A DNA stretch of 64,000 bases from Cellulosimicrobium cellulans (GCF_016921195.1 NZ_JAFGYF010000002.1:1-64000); one strand, 5' to 3'. Positions 8,831-17,683 are shown, counted from the stretch's first letter. Numbers and translations: made by a program. The notes: generated from the sequence alone by a model not told the origin.

Positions 8831-9187
8831 GTGGTCCTTCCCCTCCTGCTGCTCGTGGTCGCGGCATGCGTCGCGCTCGCCGGGTGGGCGCTCGTGTTCG
8901 TCGCGCGCGACCGCGCGGTGATCCTGCGCCAGCTCTGGGGAGCGGCGGTGATCGAGGGGCTCATCGTCGTGCAGGCGGTGGTCCTGGGCGTGCTCGGCGC
9001 CACCGGGACCGCGCCGAGCGACCCCGTGCTGCTGTGGGGCTACCTCGTGACCGCCCTCTTCATCCTGCCCGTCGCCGCGCTGTGGGCCTTCGCGGAGCGT
9101 TCGCGCTGGAGCTCCGTCGTGCTCGCGGTCGCCGCGCTCACGGTCGCGTTCCTCGAGTGGCGCCTGTGGCAGATCTGGAACGCCTGA
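8831..9187 (+). CDS. Small integral membrane protein, first gene of the pyrD operon
   Basis: 118 aa with four predicted hydrophobic helices (~2-22, ~36-60, ~68-88, ~95-113). I do not recognise a characterised family; similar proteins lie upstream of pyrD in related actinobacteria as I recall. The GTG at 8831 is 7 nt downstream of TACGCT (8818-8823), which points to a leaderless message. The next gene starts 16 bp later with its own ribosome site. Confidence 0.8.
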   Translation: MVLPLLLLVVAACVALAGWALVFVARDRAVILRQLWGAAVIEGLIVVQAVVLGVLGATGTAPSDPVLLWGYLVTALFILPVAALWAFAERSRWSSVVLAVAALTVAFLEWRLWQIWNA

Positions 9188-9203
9188 CCTGGAGGTCCTC
9201 GCC

Positions 9204-9698
9204 ATGAGCGCACCTGCCGCCCCGGACGGGACGCCGCGCGCCCGTCGCACGAACACCGGCTTCGGCCGGGTCCTCGTCGCCGTGTACGGGATCTTCGCCC
9301 TCGCGGCCACGGCGCGTGCGGCCGTCCAGCTCCTGCGCGACTGGCACGAGGCGCCGCTCGCCTACGCGTTGTCGGCGCTCGCGGCGGCGGTGTACGTCGT
9401 CGCGACGATCGCGCTCGCGCGGGGAGGGGACGTCGCGCGCCGCGTGGCGTGGGTCGCGGTGGGCGTCGAGCTCGTCGGCGTGCTCGCCGTCGGCGCGTTC
9501 TCGCTCGCCGACCCCGAGGCCTTCCCGCGCGCGACCGTCTGGTCCGGCTTCGGTCAGGGCTACGGCTACGTGCCGCTCGTCCTGCCCTTCGTGGGGCTGT
9601 GGTGGCTCTGGCGCACCCGTCCGGGGACCCCTTCGCAGCCCGCGCCGAGCACCACCAGCACCCGTACCGCCACCGACGCCCCGGAGGACGCCGCATGA
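9204..9698 (+). CDS. Hypothetical four-helix membrane protein
   Basis: 164 aa. A basic N-terminal ~20 residues precedes four hydrophobic segments (~22-45, ~50-72, ~78-100, ~115-135) and a Thr/Pro-rich tail. GGAGG lies 10 nt before the ATG. The stop overlaps the pyrD start by 4 bp (ATGA), so translation is coupled to pyrD. The function is unknown; the position suggests a membrane partner of the same operon. Confidence 0.8.
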   Translation: MSAPAAPDGTPRARRTNTGFGRVLVAVYGIFALAATARAAVQLLRDWHEAPLAYALSALAAAVYVVATIALARGGDVARRVAWVAVGVELVGVLAVGAFSLADPEAFPRATVWSGFGQGYGYVPLVLPFVGLWWLWRTRPGTPSQPAPSTTSTRTATDAPEDAA

Positions 9699-10798
9699 CC
9701 CGCCGCCGACCGTTCCTGTACGGGCTGCTCTTCGACGCCGTCTTTCGCCGCATGGACCCCGAGCGCGCGCACCACGTCGCGTTCGACCTCATCGGCGCCG
9801 CCGGCCGCGTGCCCGTCCTGCGCGACGTCGTGCAGGGGGCGCTCGCCCCGTACCTGGGCCGTGGGGCCGGGGGCCGGGGCAGCGTCGAGGTGCTGGGCAA
9901 GGTCTTCCCCGCGCCCTTCGGCCTCGCGGGCGGGTTCGACAAGGACGCGCGCGCCGTGCGCGGGCTGACGATGCTCGGGTTCGCGTTCGTCGAGGTCGGC
10001 ACGGTCACGGCGCACGCGCAGCCGGGCAACGAGAAGCCGCGCCTGTGGCGCGAGCTCGACGTGCTGGGCGTGCGCAACCGCATGGGCTTCAACAACGAGG
10101 GCGCCGCGGCGGCCGCCCGTCGTCTCGCAGCGCTGCGCTCGACACGCGCGGGGCGTGCCGTGCTCGTGGGGGCGAACATCGGCAAGACGAAGGTCACGCC
10201 CGCGGAGGGGGCCGCGGCGGACTACGCCACGAGCGCGGGGCTGCTCGCACCGTACGCCGACTACCTCGTGGTCAACGTGTCCTCGCCCAACACCCCGGGT
10301 CTGCGCGACCTCCAGGAGGTCGAGTCGCTGCGCCCGATCCTCGTCGCGGTGCGCGAGGCCGCCGACGCGGCCGCGGGGGTCGCCCGGGTGCCGCTGCTCG
10401 TCAAGATCGCGCCCGACCTCGCGGACGAGGACGTGGACGCGGTCGCCGACCTCGTCGACGAGCTCGACCTGGACGGCGTCGTCGCCGTGAACACGACGAT
10501 CGGGCACGATCGCGGGCCCGGCGGGCTGTCCGGCCCGCCCGTCCGCGCCCGCGGCCTGGCCGTCGTCGCGCGGTTGCGCGAGCGCCTCGGCGCGCGCCGA
10601 GCGATCATCGGCGTCGGGGGCATCACGACCGCGCACGACGCCCGCGACTACCTGCACGCGGGGGCCGACCTCGTCCAGGGCTACACCGGGTTCCTCTACC
10701 AGGGCCCGCTCTGGGCGGCACGCATCAACCGGTCGCTCGTGCGCCACCCGGAGCCGGGCGAGCACGTGCGGGGCGCCGAGGCGAGGGAGGCACGATGA
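9695..10798 (+). CDS. pyrD: Dihydroorotate dehydrogenase (quinone), class 2
   Basis: 367 aa. It oxidises dihydroorotate to orotate in pyrimidine synthesis, passing electrons through FMN to membrane quinone. Class 2 is shown by the N-terminal membrane-associating extension (LFDAVFRRMDPERAHHVAF) and by GLAGGFDKDARAV, GTVTAHAQPGNEKPR, NRMGFNNEG and the FMN-binding VNTTIG / GVGGITT motifs. The ATG at 9695 overlaps the stop of the preceding gene; longer in-frame extensions upstream are antisense noise. The next small gene overlaps its stop by 4 bp (ATGA). Confidence 0.95.
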   Translation: MTRRRPFLYGLLFDAVFRRMDPERAHHVAFDLIGAAGRVPVLRDVVQGALAPYLGRGAGGRGSVEVLGKVFPAPFGLAGGFDKDARAVRGLTMLGFAFVEVGTVTAHAQPGNEKPRLWRELDVLGVRNRMGFNNEGAAAAARRLAALRSTRAGRAVLVGANIGKTKVTPAEGAAADYATSAGLLAPYADYLVVNVSSPNTPGLRDLQEVESLRPILVAVREAADAAAGVARVPLLVKIAPDLADEDVDAVADLVDELDLDGVVAVNTTIGHDRGPGGLSGPPVRARGLAVVARLRERLGARRAIIGVGGITTAHDARDYLHAGADLVQGYTGFLYQGPLWAARINRSLVRHPEPGEHVRGAEAREAR

Positions 10799-11004
10799 TC
10801 CGGCCGCAGTGGGTCTGGGAGCTCGACGACGCCGAGGGCCGCGTCCTCGCCGCGCCCGTCAGCCCCGTCTTCACGACGCAGTACGACGCCGAGCAGTGGC
10901 TCGGCGAGACGTGGCGAACCCTGGCCGCCGAGGGCGCTGCCGTCGCGCGGCTCCTGCACGACGGCGCGCAGGCGACCGCGCCCGTGGAGCTCCGCTCGCG
11001 CTGA
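10795..11004 (+). CDS. Small conserved protein coupled to pyrD
   Basis: 69 aa, cytoplasmic by composition, with MIRPQWVWELDDAEGR at the start and EQWLGETWRTLA in the middle. I believe similar short proteins follow pyrD in other Micrococcales, but I know of no function. The ATG overlaps the pyrD stop (ATGA), which supports a real, translationally coupled gene. It converges on the MocR gene. Confidence 0.75.
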   Translation: MIRPQWVWELDDAEGRVLAAPVSPVFTTQYDAEQWLGETWRTLAAEGAAVARLLHDGAQATAPVELRSR

Positions 11005-11037
11005 CGGTCCCCGTCGCCGCGGACGGACCGGGCGGCC

Positions 11038-12549
11038 TCAGCCCGCCACGCGGGCCCACGCGGCCGCGAGTCGGGGCACCGCCCGCTCCAGCTCCTCGGG
11101 CGGGCGCGAGAACGTGAGGCGCAACCGGTCCGCGGCACCGCCGTCGGGGGTGAACGTCGGGCCGGCGTTGACCAGGACCCCCTCCGCGGCGGCCGCGGCG
11201 GCGAACGCCTGGGCGACCGGCGCGCCGACGTCGACCCACAGGGACAGCCCGCCCTCCGGGACGTGCACGCGCCAGTCGGGGAGCGCCGCGCCCAGGAGCC
11301 CGCACAACAGGTCGCGCTGCGCGCGCAGCGTCCGGCGGCGCTCGGCGAGCACGCTGCCCGCGTCGTCGAGCAGCTCGACCACGGCGAGCTGCTCGAGCAC
11401 CGCGGTCGCGATGTCGGCGGACTGCCGCGTGCGCGCGAGGCGCGCGACGAGGTCCGGGTGGGCGCGGACCCACCCGACGCGCAGGCCTCCCCAGAAGGAC
11501 TTGGACGCCGAACCCACGGTGACCACGTACGGCGAGGTCCCGTCGCCGGCGAAGGGCTCGGCGACGGGTCCGACGGCATCCGGGTCGCCGTCGAGGTCGA
11601 GGTCCGTCAGGGTCTCGTCGCCGACCACGGTGACGCGTTGGCGCGCCGCGGCGTCGCGCACCCCGGCACGCTCTTCGGCCGTCAGCGTGTAGGCGGTCGG
11701 GTTGTGGAAGTCGGGCACGAGGTACACCAGCCGCGGCGAGACCTGGCGCAGCGTCGAGCCGAAGAGGTCGACGTCGAACCCGGGTGCGTCCCGGTCGCGG
11801 CCGGGCTGCGCCTCCCGGTCGCCGCGACCCACGGGGAGGGGCACGAGCCGTGCCCCGGCGCGCCGCAGCGCCTCCATCGCGTGGTAGTACGTGGGCGACT
11901 GCACCACGGCGCGGTCGCCGCCGCCGAGGAGCGTGCCCGCGAGCGTGGTGATCGCGTGCTGGGCGCCGGTCGTGACGAGGACCTCGTCGGGCGTCGTCGG
12001 CGTGCCGCGCCGCGTGTGGTGGTCGGCGATCGCCTCGCGGAGGACGCCGACCCCGTACGGCTCGTACCCGCCTCCCGACAGGTACTCGGGAAGGCGTTCG
12101 AGCGCGCGCGAGTACGCGCCGTGCAGCCCGCTCGGGGCGGCGGACGTCGCCTGGGAGAGGTCGGCGAGGTCGATCGGTGCGACGTGCGGGTCCCGTGCGG
12201 GCGGGGCGTCGCCCCCGTGCACCCGGGGTGCGGTCCGGGGCCGCGTCGCGCGGGGGAGCACGACGACGGTCCCCGACCCCGTGCGCGAGCGCGCGAAGCC
12301 CAGCTCGCGCAGCCGCCCGTAGGCGGCCGCCGTGGTGGTCCGGGAGACGCCGAGCGCGACGGCGAGGTCGCGCTCGGACGGGAGCCGCGTGTGCGGGGCG
12401 AGCGTGCCGGCGAGCACGGCGGCTCGCAGCGCGTCGGCCAGCGCGGTGTACGCGGGGCCGCCCGCGTGCCAGCGGCCCAGCAGCCGGGCCGCGGCGGCGG
12501 GCGAGAGGTGGCGGTGGACGACGACCGACCCGAGCGGGGCGAGGCTCAT
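11038..12549 (-). CDS. MocR-type regulator (GntR HTH fused to aminotransferase fold)
   Basis: 503 aa. A winged-helix GntR domain occupies ~30-100 (LPSERDLAVALGVSRTTTAAAYGRLRELG). A fold-type I aminotransferase domain fills ~135-500, including TGAQHAITTLAGTLL, PDFHNPTAYTLT and the PLP-lysine region SASKSFWGGLRVGW. Such proteins use PLP or an amine adduct as effector and usually control a divergent neighbour. Here the divergent gene encodes a YczE-like membrane protein, so that is the likely target. GAGAGT (12556-12561) ends 6 nt before the ATG, which fits a leaderless transcript. Confidence 0.92.
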   Translation of the reverse strand: MSLAPLGSVVVHRHLSPAAAARLLGRWHAGGPAYTALADALRAAVLAGTLAPHTRLPSERDLAVALGVSRTTTAAAYGRLRELGFARSRTGSGTVVVLPRATRPRTAPRVHGGDAPPARDPHVAPIDLADLSQATSAAPSGLHGAYSRALERLPEYLSGGGYEPYGVGVLREAIADHHTRRGTPTTPDEVLVTTGAQHAITTLAGTLLGGGDRAVVQSPTYYHAMEALRRAGARLVPLPVGRGDREAQPGRDRDAPGFDVDLFGSTLRQVSPRLVYLVPDFHNPTAYTLTAEERAGVRDAAARQRVTVVGDETLTDLDLDGDPDAVGPVAEPFAGDGTSPYVVTVGSASKSFWGGLRVGWVRAHPDLVARLARTRQSADIATAVLEQLAVVELLDDAGSVLAERRRTLRAQRDLLCGLLGAALPDWRVHVPEGGLSLWVDVGAPVAQAFAAAAAAEGVLVNAGPTFTPDGGAADRLRLTFSRPPEELERAVPRLAAAWARVAG

Positions 12550-12611
12550 GGGTCCACTCTCTCGAAATTGGCTATGGATGTCGATGCCACTTCGCCGTGA
12601 CGATGGCAGGC
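12550..12611. promoter_or_regulatory. Divergent MocR/YczE promoter and probable operator
   Basis: This 62-bp gap holds both promoters: GAGAGT (12556-12561, minus) and GACGAT (12599-12604, plus), each 6-7 nt from its start codon. Between them, TGGC (12569-12572) and GCCA (12586-12589) bracket TATGGATG/TCGATG repeats at 12573-12585, a plausible MocR binding site. The operator is inference. Confidence 0.45.
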
Positions 12612-13637
12612 ATGAGCGCCACCCGTCGCACCGTCCAGCTCCTCCTCGGCCTGCTCGCCTACGCGGTCTCGATGGCGATGCTCATCCACGCCGGGCAGGG
12701 CGGGATGCCGTGGGACGTGCTGCACCAGGGGGTCGTGCGCCGCACGGGGCTGCCGTTCGGCGTCGTCGTCGGATCGCTCAGCGTGCTCGCCCTGCTCGCG
12801 TGGATCCCGTTGCGGCAGCGCCCCGGGATCGGGACGATCGCGAACGTCGTCGTCATCACGGTGACCATCGACCCGGCGATCGCGCTCGTCACGCGGCTCG
12901 TGCCCGATCCGGGCGTGGCCGCGAGCGTCGCGCTCGCCGTCGGCGGGATCGTGCTCAACGGGCTCGCGACGTCGGCATACCTCGGGGTGCGCCTCGGCCC
13001 GGGACCGCGCGACGGGCTCATGACCGGCCTGGTCGCGCGCACGGGGTGGTCGGTGCGCCTCGTGCGCACGCTCATCGAGGTCGTCGTGGTGTCGCTGGGC
13101 TGGGCGCTCGGCGGCACGCTGGGCTGGGCGACGATCGCCTACGCGCTCGGTGTCGGGCCGATCGTCCAGCTCACCGCGCGCTGGTTCGCCCCGCGAGGGC
13201 TCGCGGCCCCGCGTCCCGCCCGGGCCCGGGTGCGCCGTCGGGCGCACGCCGGGAGGCGCCGCGGGATCCGGTCGCCGCGACCACAGGCTCCCGGCCGGGC
13301 GAGGGAGGCATGCCCGAGCCCGGCCGGTGAGGAGACGGCGACGGCCTCGGCGGAGCACCGCTGGGGCCGTCGCCGCGTGCGGGGACTCAGGCGACGCGCG
13401 TCTGCGGCGCGTTCTCCGCCGTCTTGCCCGGGTCCCGCTCGACGACGTCGCCCAGGACGTCGTCGATGCGCGCCAGGAGCTCGGCGGGGATCGTCACGCC
13501 GGACGCCTCGACGTTCTCCGCGACCTGCTCGGGCCGGGAGGCGCCGACGAGCGCCGCCGCGACGTTGTCGTTCTGCAGCACCCACGCGACGGCGAGCTGC
13601 GGCATGGTCAGGCCCAGCTCGTCCGCGACGGGCCTGA
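12612..13637 (+). CDS. YczE/YyaS/YitT-like membrane protein with stop-less C-terminal extension
   Basis: The first ~205 residues form a YczE-family membrane protein with five to six hydrophobic helices (start MSATRRTVQLLLGLLAY; GGMPWDVLHQGV; NGLATSAYLGVRLGPGPRDG). The family is of unknown function and is typically paired with a MocR-type regulator, as here. GACGAT (12599-12604) lies 7 nt before the ATG at 12612, favouring it over the ATG at 12603. The frame has no stop until 13637, adding ~136 Arg/Pro-rich residues that read through the hairpin at 13336-13375 and 251 bp antisense into the aldo-keto reductase. Family members end near residue 200-215, so the extension is suspect: a lost stop, a base error, or a real unusual tail. 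Confidence 0.7.
   Translation: MSATRRTVQLLLGLLAYAVSMAMLIHAGQGGMPWDVLHQGVVRRTGLPFGVVVGSLSVLALLAWIPLRQRPGIGTIANVVVITVTIDPAIALVTRLVPDPGVAASVALAVGGIVLNGLATSAYLGVRLGPGPRDGLMTGLVARTGWSVRLVRTLIEVVVVSLGWALGGTLGWATIAYALGVGPIVQLTARWFAPRGLAAPRPARARVRRRAHAGRRRGIRSPRPQAPGRAREACPSPAGEETATASAEHRWGRRRVRGLRRRASAARSPPSCPGPARRRRPGRRRCAPGARRGSSRRTPRRSPRPARAGRRRRAPPRRCRSAAPTRRRAAAWSGPARPRRA
13336..13375. terminator. Terminator between convergent genes
   Basis: Perfect 11-bp arms CGGCGACGGCC (13336-13346) and GGCCGTCGCCG (13365-13375). It lies 11 bp after the stop of the minus-strand aldo-keto reductase and inside the stop-less tail of the YczE-like frame. Confidence 0.75.
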
Positions 13638-14397
13638 GGCCCTGCACCCTCGTGAGGACGTCGTCGGTCATGAACTGCGAGATCCCGCCGCGGCCCGCCT
13701 TCTCGTCGGCCGCGCGCGAGCCCGCCGGGGCGGCCTGGCCGGGCAGGTACTTGCCCGAGAGCACGCCCTGGGCCATCGGCGACCAGACGATCTGCGACAG
13801 GCCCAGCTCGCGCGACGTCGGCACGACCTCCTCCTCGATGACGCGCCACAGCATCGAGTACTGCGGCTGGGAGGAGATGAGCTGGAAGCCCAGGTCCTTC
13901 GCGAGCGCGGCGCCGGCGCGGATCTGGTCGGCGGTCCACTCGGAGACGCCGATGTACAGAGCCTTGCCCTGCCGGACGATGTCCGCGAACGCCTGCATCG
14001 TCTCCTCGAGCGGCGTCCCCGTGTCGTACCGGTGGGCCTGGTAGAGGTCGACGTAGTCGGTGCCGAGGCGCTTCAGCGAGCCGTTGATCGACTCCATGAC
14101 GTGCTTGCGCGACAGGCCCGTGTCGTTGGGGCCGCCGGGGCCGGTCGGCCAGTAGACCTTCGTGAAGATCTCGAGCGACTCGCGACGCTGACCCTTCAGC
14201 GCGTCGCCGAGGACCTGCTCGGCCTTCGTGTTCGCGTAGACGTCCGCGGTGTCGAACGTCGAGATGCCGGCGTCGAGCGCGGCGTGCACGCACGCCGTCG
14301 CGACGTCGTTCTCGACCTGGGAGCCGTGGGTGAGCCAGTTGCCGTAGGTGATCTCGGAGATCTTGAGTCCGGAGTTGCCGAGGTATCGGTAGCGCAT
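13387..14397 (-). CDS. Aldo/keto reductase, Kv-beta-like
   Basis: 336 aa (beta/alpha)8 NADPH-dependent oxidoreductase. Start MRYRYLGNSGLKISEI, the TFDTADVYANTKAE segment with catalytic Asp and Tyr, KVYWPTGPGG, GTDYVDLYQAHR, and the NADP-binding GASRPEQVAEN place it with voltage-gated K-channel beta-subunit-like reductases. The substrate cannot be told. TAGGCT (14405-14410) ends 7 nt before the ATG at 14397, so the upstream in-frame ATG is rejected and a leaderless mRNA is likely. Confidence 0.92.
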   Translation of the reverse strand: MRYRYLGNSGLKISEITYGNWLTHGSQVENDVATACVHAALDAGISTFDTADVYANTKAEQVLGDALKGQRRESLEIFTKVYWPTGPGGPNDTGLSRKHVMESINGSLKRLGTDYVDLYQAHRYDTGTPLEETMQAFADIVRQGKALYIGVSEWTADQIRAGAALAKDLGFQLISSQPQYSMLWRVIEEEVVPTSRELGLSQIVWSPMAQGVLSGKYLPGQAAPAGSRAADEKAGRGGISQFMTDDVLTRVQGLRPVADELGLTMPQLAVAWVLQNDNVAAALVGASRPEQVAENVEASGVTIPAELLARIDDVLGDVVERDPGKTAENAPQTRVA

Positions 14398-14465
14398 GCT
14401 CGCGAGCCTACGGCGCACGGCGCCGGGCGCTCGTCGGCAGAGGTGGACGTGAGACGTGCACGAGC

Positions 14466-15872
14466 TCAGCCCTCGTCGTCGGTGGCCGTGGCGCGGACGG
14501 GCTTGCCGTCAGGACCGAGCGGCTCCACGAGCGTGAGGTCCTCGGTCTCCGGGTCGACCCAGCGCTGGTAGCCCGGGCCGGACTGCGCGGTCTCGAACCG
14601 CACCGCGACGCGACCGTCGTCGCCGATGCGCACGATCCACCCTCGACCGTCGGCCGGGGTCGCGACGTCCAGGCCCGGCGCGAGGAGAGCGCCCGTCGCC
14701 CGCACGGGGACGACCACCGACGGCGCGGGAGTCCGCTCGACGGCGTCCGGTGCGACCGCGCGCTCCTGCGCCTCGGTGCCGAGCGGCAGCATGAGCTGGG
14801 CGTGCTCGGACAGGGCATGGAACGCGACGCCGAGCAGGCGGACGGGTTCGGTGACGTCGGCGAGGCGGAGCGCTCGGTGCGCCGCGTCGCGCAGGGCTCC
14901 CTCGTCGGCCGTGGGACGCGGCAGCGTGACCGAGCGGGTGAGGGTCGTGAACGAGGCGAGGCGCACCTTGACGACGACCGTGCGCGCCGCGACGGCGTGC
15001 CGCTCGAGGCGGGCCAGCGCGGCGTCGACCACGGGGTCCAGCGCCGCGGCGACCGCGCCGCGGCCGTGCAGGTCCGTGTCGAAGGTGTGCTCGGCGCCCG
15101 CGGACTTGCGCTCACGCACCGGCGTCACGGGTCGGTCGTCCCAGCCGCGCGCGATCCGGTAGAGGTTGGTGCCGCCCGCCTCTCCGGCCACCATGAGCAG
15201 CGTGTCGAGCGGCTGGCGGCGCAGGTCTGCGACCGTGCGCACCCCGAGCTCGTCGAGGCGCGCGGCCGAGACCGGCCCCACGCCCCACAACGCCCGCACG
15301 GGCAGGTCGAGAAGGAACGCGTCCTCGTCGGCCGACTCGACGACCCGGACGCCGCCGGGCTTGGCGGACTCCGAGGCGAGCTTCGCGACGAGCTTGGACC
15401 GGCCGAGCCCGAGCGAGACCGGGAGCCCGCTCAGCTCGCGCGCCCGCTCCTGGATCCGCCGGGCGAGCAGGTCGAGGTCGGTCCTGGGCTCGACGGCCCC
15501 GGCGACGTCCGCGAACGCCTCGTCGATGCTCACCGGCTCCACGAGGTCGGTGACCTCGCGCAGAGCCGTCATGATCCGGACCGAGTAGGCGGAGTACGCG
15601 GCGAACCGCGGCACCACGACGACGGTCGAGGGCGGGCACAGCCGCCGCGCCTGCTCCATCGGCATCGCGGAGCGCGCGCCGTACTGCCGCGCCTCGTACG
15701 ACGCCGTCGCGACGACGCTGCGCGGGCCGACACCGCCGACGAGCACCGGGCGCCCCCGCAGCGACGGCCGCTGGTGCTGCTCGACCGCCGCGAAGAACGC
15801 GTCCGCGTCGAGGTGGACGATCGTGGGGCGCCCACGCAGCACCGGAGCGTGCGGCGCGCGGTCAGTGCTCAC
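14466..15872 (-). CDS. dinB: DNA polymerase IV (Y family)
   Basis: 468 aa. It has the Y-family palm motif HLDADAFFAAVEQ near residue 20, VSIDEAFADV with the second catalytic acidic pair, the HhH region (RLDELGVRTVADLRRQ) and the little-finger domain. The C-terminal ~75 residues form an acidic extension beyond the usual length. It is an error-prone translesion polymerase in SOS/stress mutagenesis. CAGAGT (15879-15884) lies 6 nt before the GTG at 15872. No LexA box of the actinobacterial type is obvious in the upstream 100 bp, so damage induction is not shown. Confidence 0.92.
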   Translation of the reverse strand: MSTDRAPHAPVLRGRPTIVHLDADAFFAAVEQHQRPSLRGRPVLVGGVGPRSVVATASYEARQYGARSAMPMEQARRLCPPSTVVVVPRFAAYSAYSVRIMTALREVTDLVEPVSIDEAFADVAGAVEPRTDLDLLARRIQERARELSGLPVSLGLGRSKLVAKLASESAKPGGVRVVESADEDAFLLDLPVRALWGVGPVSAARLDELGVRTVADLRRQPLDTLLMVAGEAGGTNLYRIARGWDDRPVTPVRERKSAGAEHTFDTDLHGRGAVAAALDPVVDAALARLERHAVAARTVVVKVRLASFTTLTRSVTLPRPTADEGALRDAAHRALRLADVTEPVRLLGVAFHALSEHAQLMLPLGTEAQERAVAPDAVERTPAPSVVVPVRATGALLAPGLDVATPADGRGWIVRIGDDGRVAVRFETAQSGPGYQRWVDPETEDLTLVEPLGPDGKPVRATATDDEG

Positions 15873-15916
15873 CGACCTACTCTGCCGTGTCCCGGCCGTT
15901 CGTTCCGCGACGTCCC

Positions 15917-17683
15917 TCAGGAGACGGCGGAGTCGGCGGTCGCCGCGGTCGGCACGGGCACCGTGACCGCTGGCGCCCTGGCAGGGCGTTGCGGGCCGGT
16001 GCGCAGCGCGACGAGGGCGACGTCGTCCTCCCCGTCGCCGGGGAGCATCCTGACGAGCGCGGTCCGGATGACGTCGTCGAGCGTCGCCTGGTGCGTGCCA
16101 CGCAGCGCCTCGGCGAGTGCGGCGATGTCGTCGCGGAGGCTGTGGCCCCGTCGTTCGACGAGCCCGTCGGTGTACAGGACGAGGGTGTCGTCGGCGCAGA
16201 GCTCGACGGTGTGGTCCCGGCGGGGAGCGTCGGGACGCAGTCCCAGGGGGAGGTCGTTGCGCACGGTCAGGACCTCGGCGGAGCCGTCGGCCCGGACGAG
16301 GATCGGGGGCAGGTGCCCCGCGCTGGACCATCGCACCGTGCGCACGCCACGCGCCCGCTCGTCCTCGCTCTGCTCGATGCGCGCGACGACCGCGGTCGCC
16401 GTCGCCTGGTGGCCCAGCGCGAGCCCTTCGATGGCGGCGTCGACCCGCTCGAGCAGTCGAGCCGGGGGGTGGTCGCTGTCGAAGCCGATCGCGCGCACGA
16501 GGCCGCGCAGCTGGCCCATGGTCGCGGCCGCGATGAGGTCGTGGCCGACGACGTCGCCCACGACGAGCGTCGTGGCCCCGCCGGGCGTCATGAACGCGTC
16601 GTACCAGTCGCCGCCGATGTCGCGGTCGAGGGCGGCAGGCTGGTAGTGCACCGCGACCTCGAGGTCGTCGGGCTGCGGCGGGTCCGTCATGACGGCCTGC
16701 TGCAGGACGAGAGCGAGCTCACGGGCCTGCGCGGTCTCCTCCTCGGAGCGCTCGGCGCGCTGGCGCAGGGTGTCCAGGGTGGCGCGGAGCCGTACCGCGT
16801 CGCGGAGCGCGGCGCCGGTCGTGGTCGCCAGGCCCGTCAGGTAGCGCGCGTAGTCGTCGTCCCAGGGCCGACCCGTGGCGGCCTTGAGGACCATGACGCC
16901 GGCGATGCGCCGGCGGCTGGTGTCTCGCAGGGGCTTGACGACGAGCCCGTCACCGACCTCGCGCTGCCCCGTCGCCGCGCCGCGCCGGACGGCGGCGATC
17001 TCCACCGCGTCGGGCGCCGCGCCGGTGTGGACCAGCACCCGAGGATGCGCGGTGCTGACGTCGTAGAACGCCGCCCGCGCCACGTCCGCGCTGCCGGCCA
17101 GCACCTCGACGAGGGGTTCGGCGAAGGCGCGCAGGGTGGTGAACGTGGTCGGCAGGGCGGCCTGCAGCTCCCCGATCGTGACCAGGCGCCGCTGGTTGAC
17201 GACCTCGTGGGTCGTCTCCGTCGCGATGTCGAGCACGCCCGCGATGTGACCCTCGTCGTCCCGCAGCGGGCTGTAGGAGAAGGTGAAGTAGGTCTCCTCG
17301 GCGAACCCCGACCGGTTCATCAGCAGGGGCAGGTCCTGGCTCCACGTCGCATTTCCGGTCGTCAGCACCGTGTCGAACAGCGGGCCGATGTCGTCCCAGA
17401 TCTCGGCCCAGACCTCCCGGACCGGCGCGCCGAGAGCCTTCGGGTGCTTGTCGGTGCCGAGCATGTCTCGATAGCCGTCGTTGTAGATCAGGGTCAGCTC
17501 CGGCCCCCAGACGAGCATCACCGGGAAGCGTGTCGAGAAGCACAGGCGCACCGCGTGCCGCAGCGCGTGCGGCCAGCCGCTCGGTGGCCCGAGCGGGGTG
17601 TCCTCCCACGCGAGCGAGCGTGCGAGCTGGCCGACGTCGCTGTGCGCCGTCGCCTCGACGAGCCAGTCCGGTTCTGCGTTCAC
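15917..17683 (-). CDS. PAS-GAF-PP2C (SpoIIE-type) phosphatase
   Basis: 588 aa. A PAS-like sensor (~35-155, RFPVMLVWGPELTLIYNDGY) is followed by a GAF domain (~170-330) and a SpoIIE-type PP2C phosphatase (~365-570). The phosphatase metal motifs are DIGGDWYDAF, VVGDVVGHDLIAAATMGQLR, LYTDGLVERRG and GEDDVALV, all intact. Such proteins dephosphorylate STAS anti-anti-sigma factors in general stress signalling; no RsbV/RsbW homologue is in this window. Two adjacent GTG codons (17686, 17683) are possible; TACGAT (17690-17695) sits 6 nt from the second, which I choose. Divergent from the small gene at 17880. Confidence 0.9.
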   Translation of the reverse strand: MNAEPDWLVEATAHSDVGQLARSLAWEDTPLGPPSGWPHALRHAVRLCFSTRFPVMLVWGPELTLIYNDGYRDMLGTDKHPKALGAPVREVWAEIWDDIGPLFDTVLTTGNATWSQDLPLLMNRSGFAEETYFTFSYSPLRDDEGHIAGVLDIATETTHEVVNQRRLVTIGELQAALPTTFTTLRAFAEPLVEVLAGSADVARAAFYDVSTAHPRVLVHTGAAPDAVEIAAVRRGAATGQREVGDGLVVKPLRDTSRRRIAGVMVLKAATGRPWDDDYARYLTGLATTTGAALRDAVRLRATLDTLRQRAERSEEETAQARELALVLQQAVMTDPPQPDDLEVAVHYQPAALDRDIGGDWYDAFMTPGGATTLVVGDVVGHDLIAAATMGQLRGLVRAIGFDSDHPPARLLERVDAAIEGLALGHQATATAVVARIEQSEDERARGVRTVRWSSAGHLPPILVRADGSAEVLTVRNDLPLGLRPDAPRRDHTVELCADDTLVLYTDGLVERRGHSLRDDIAALAEALRGTHQATLDDVIRTALVRMLPGDGEDDVALVALRTGPQRPARAPAVTVPVPTAATADSAVS

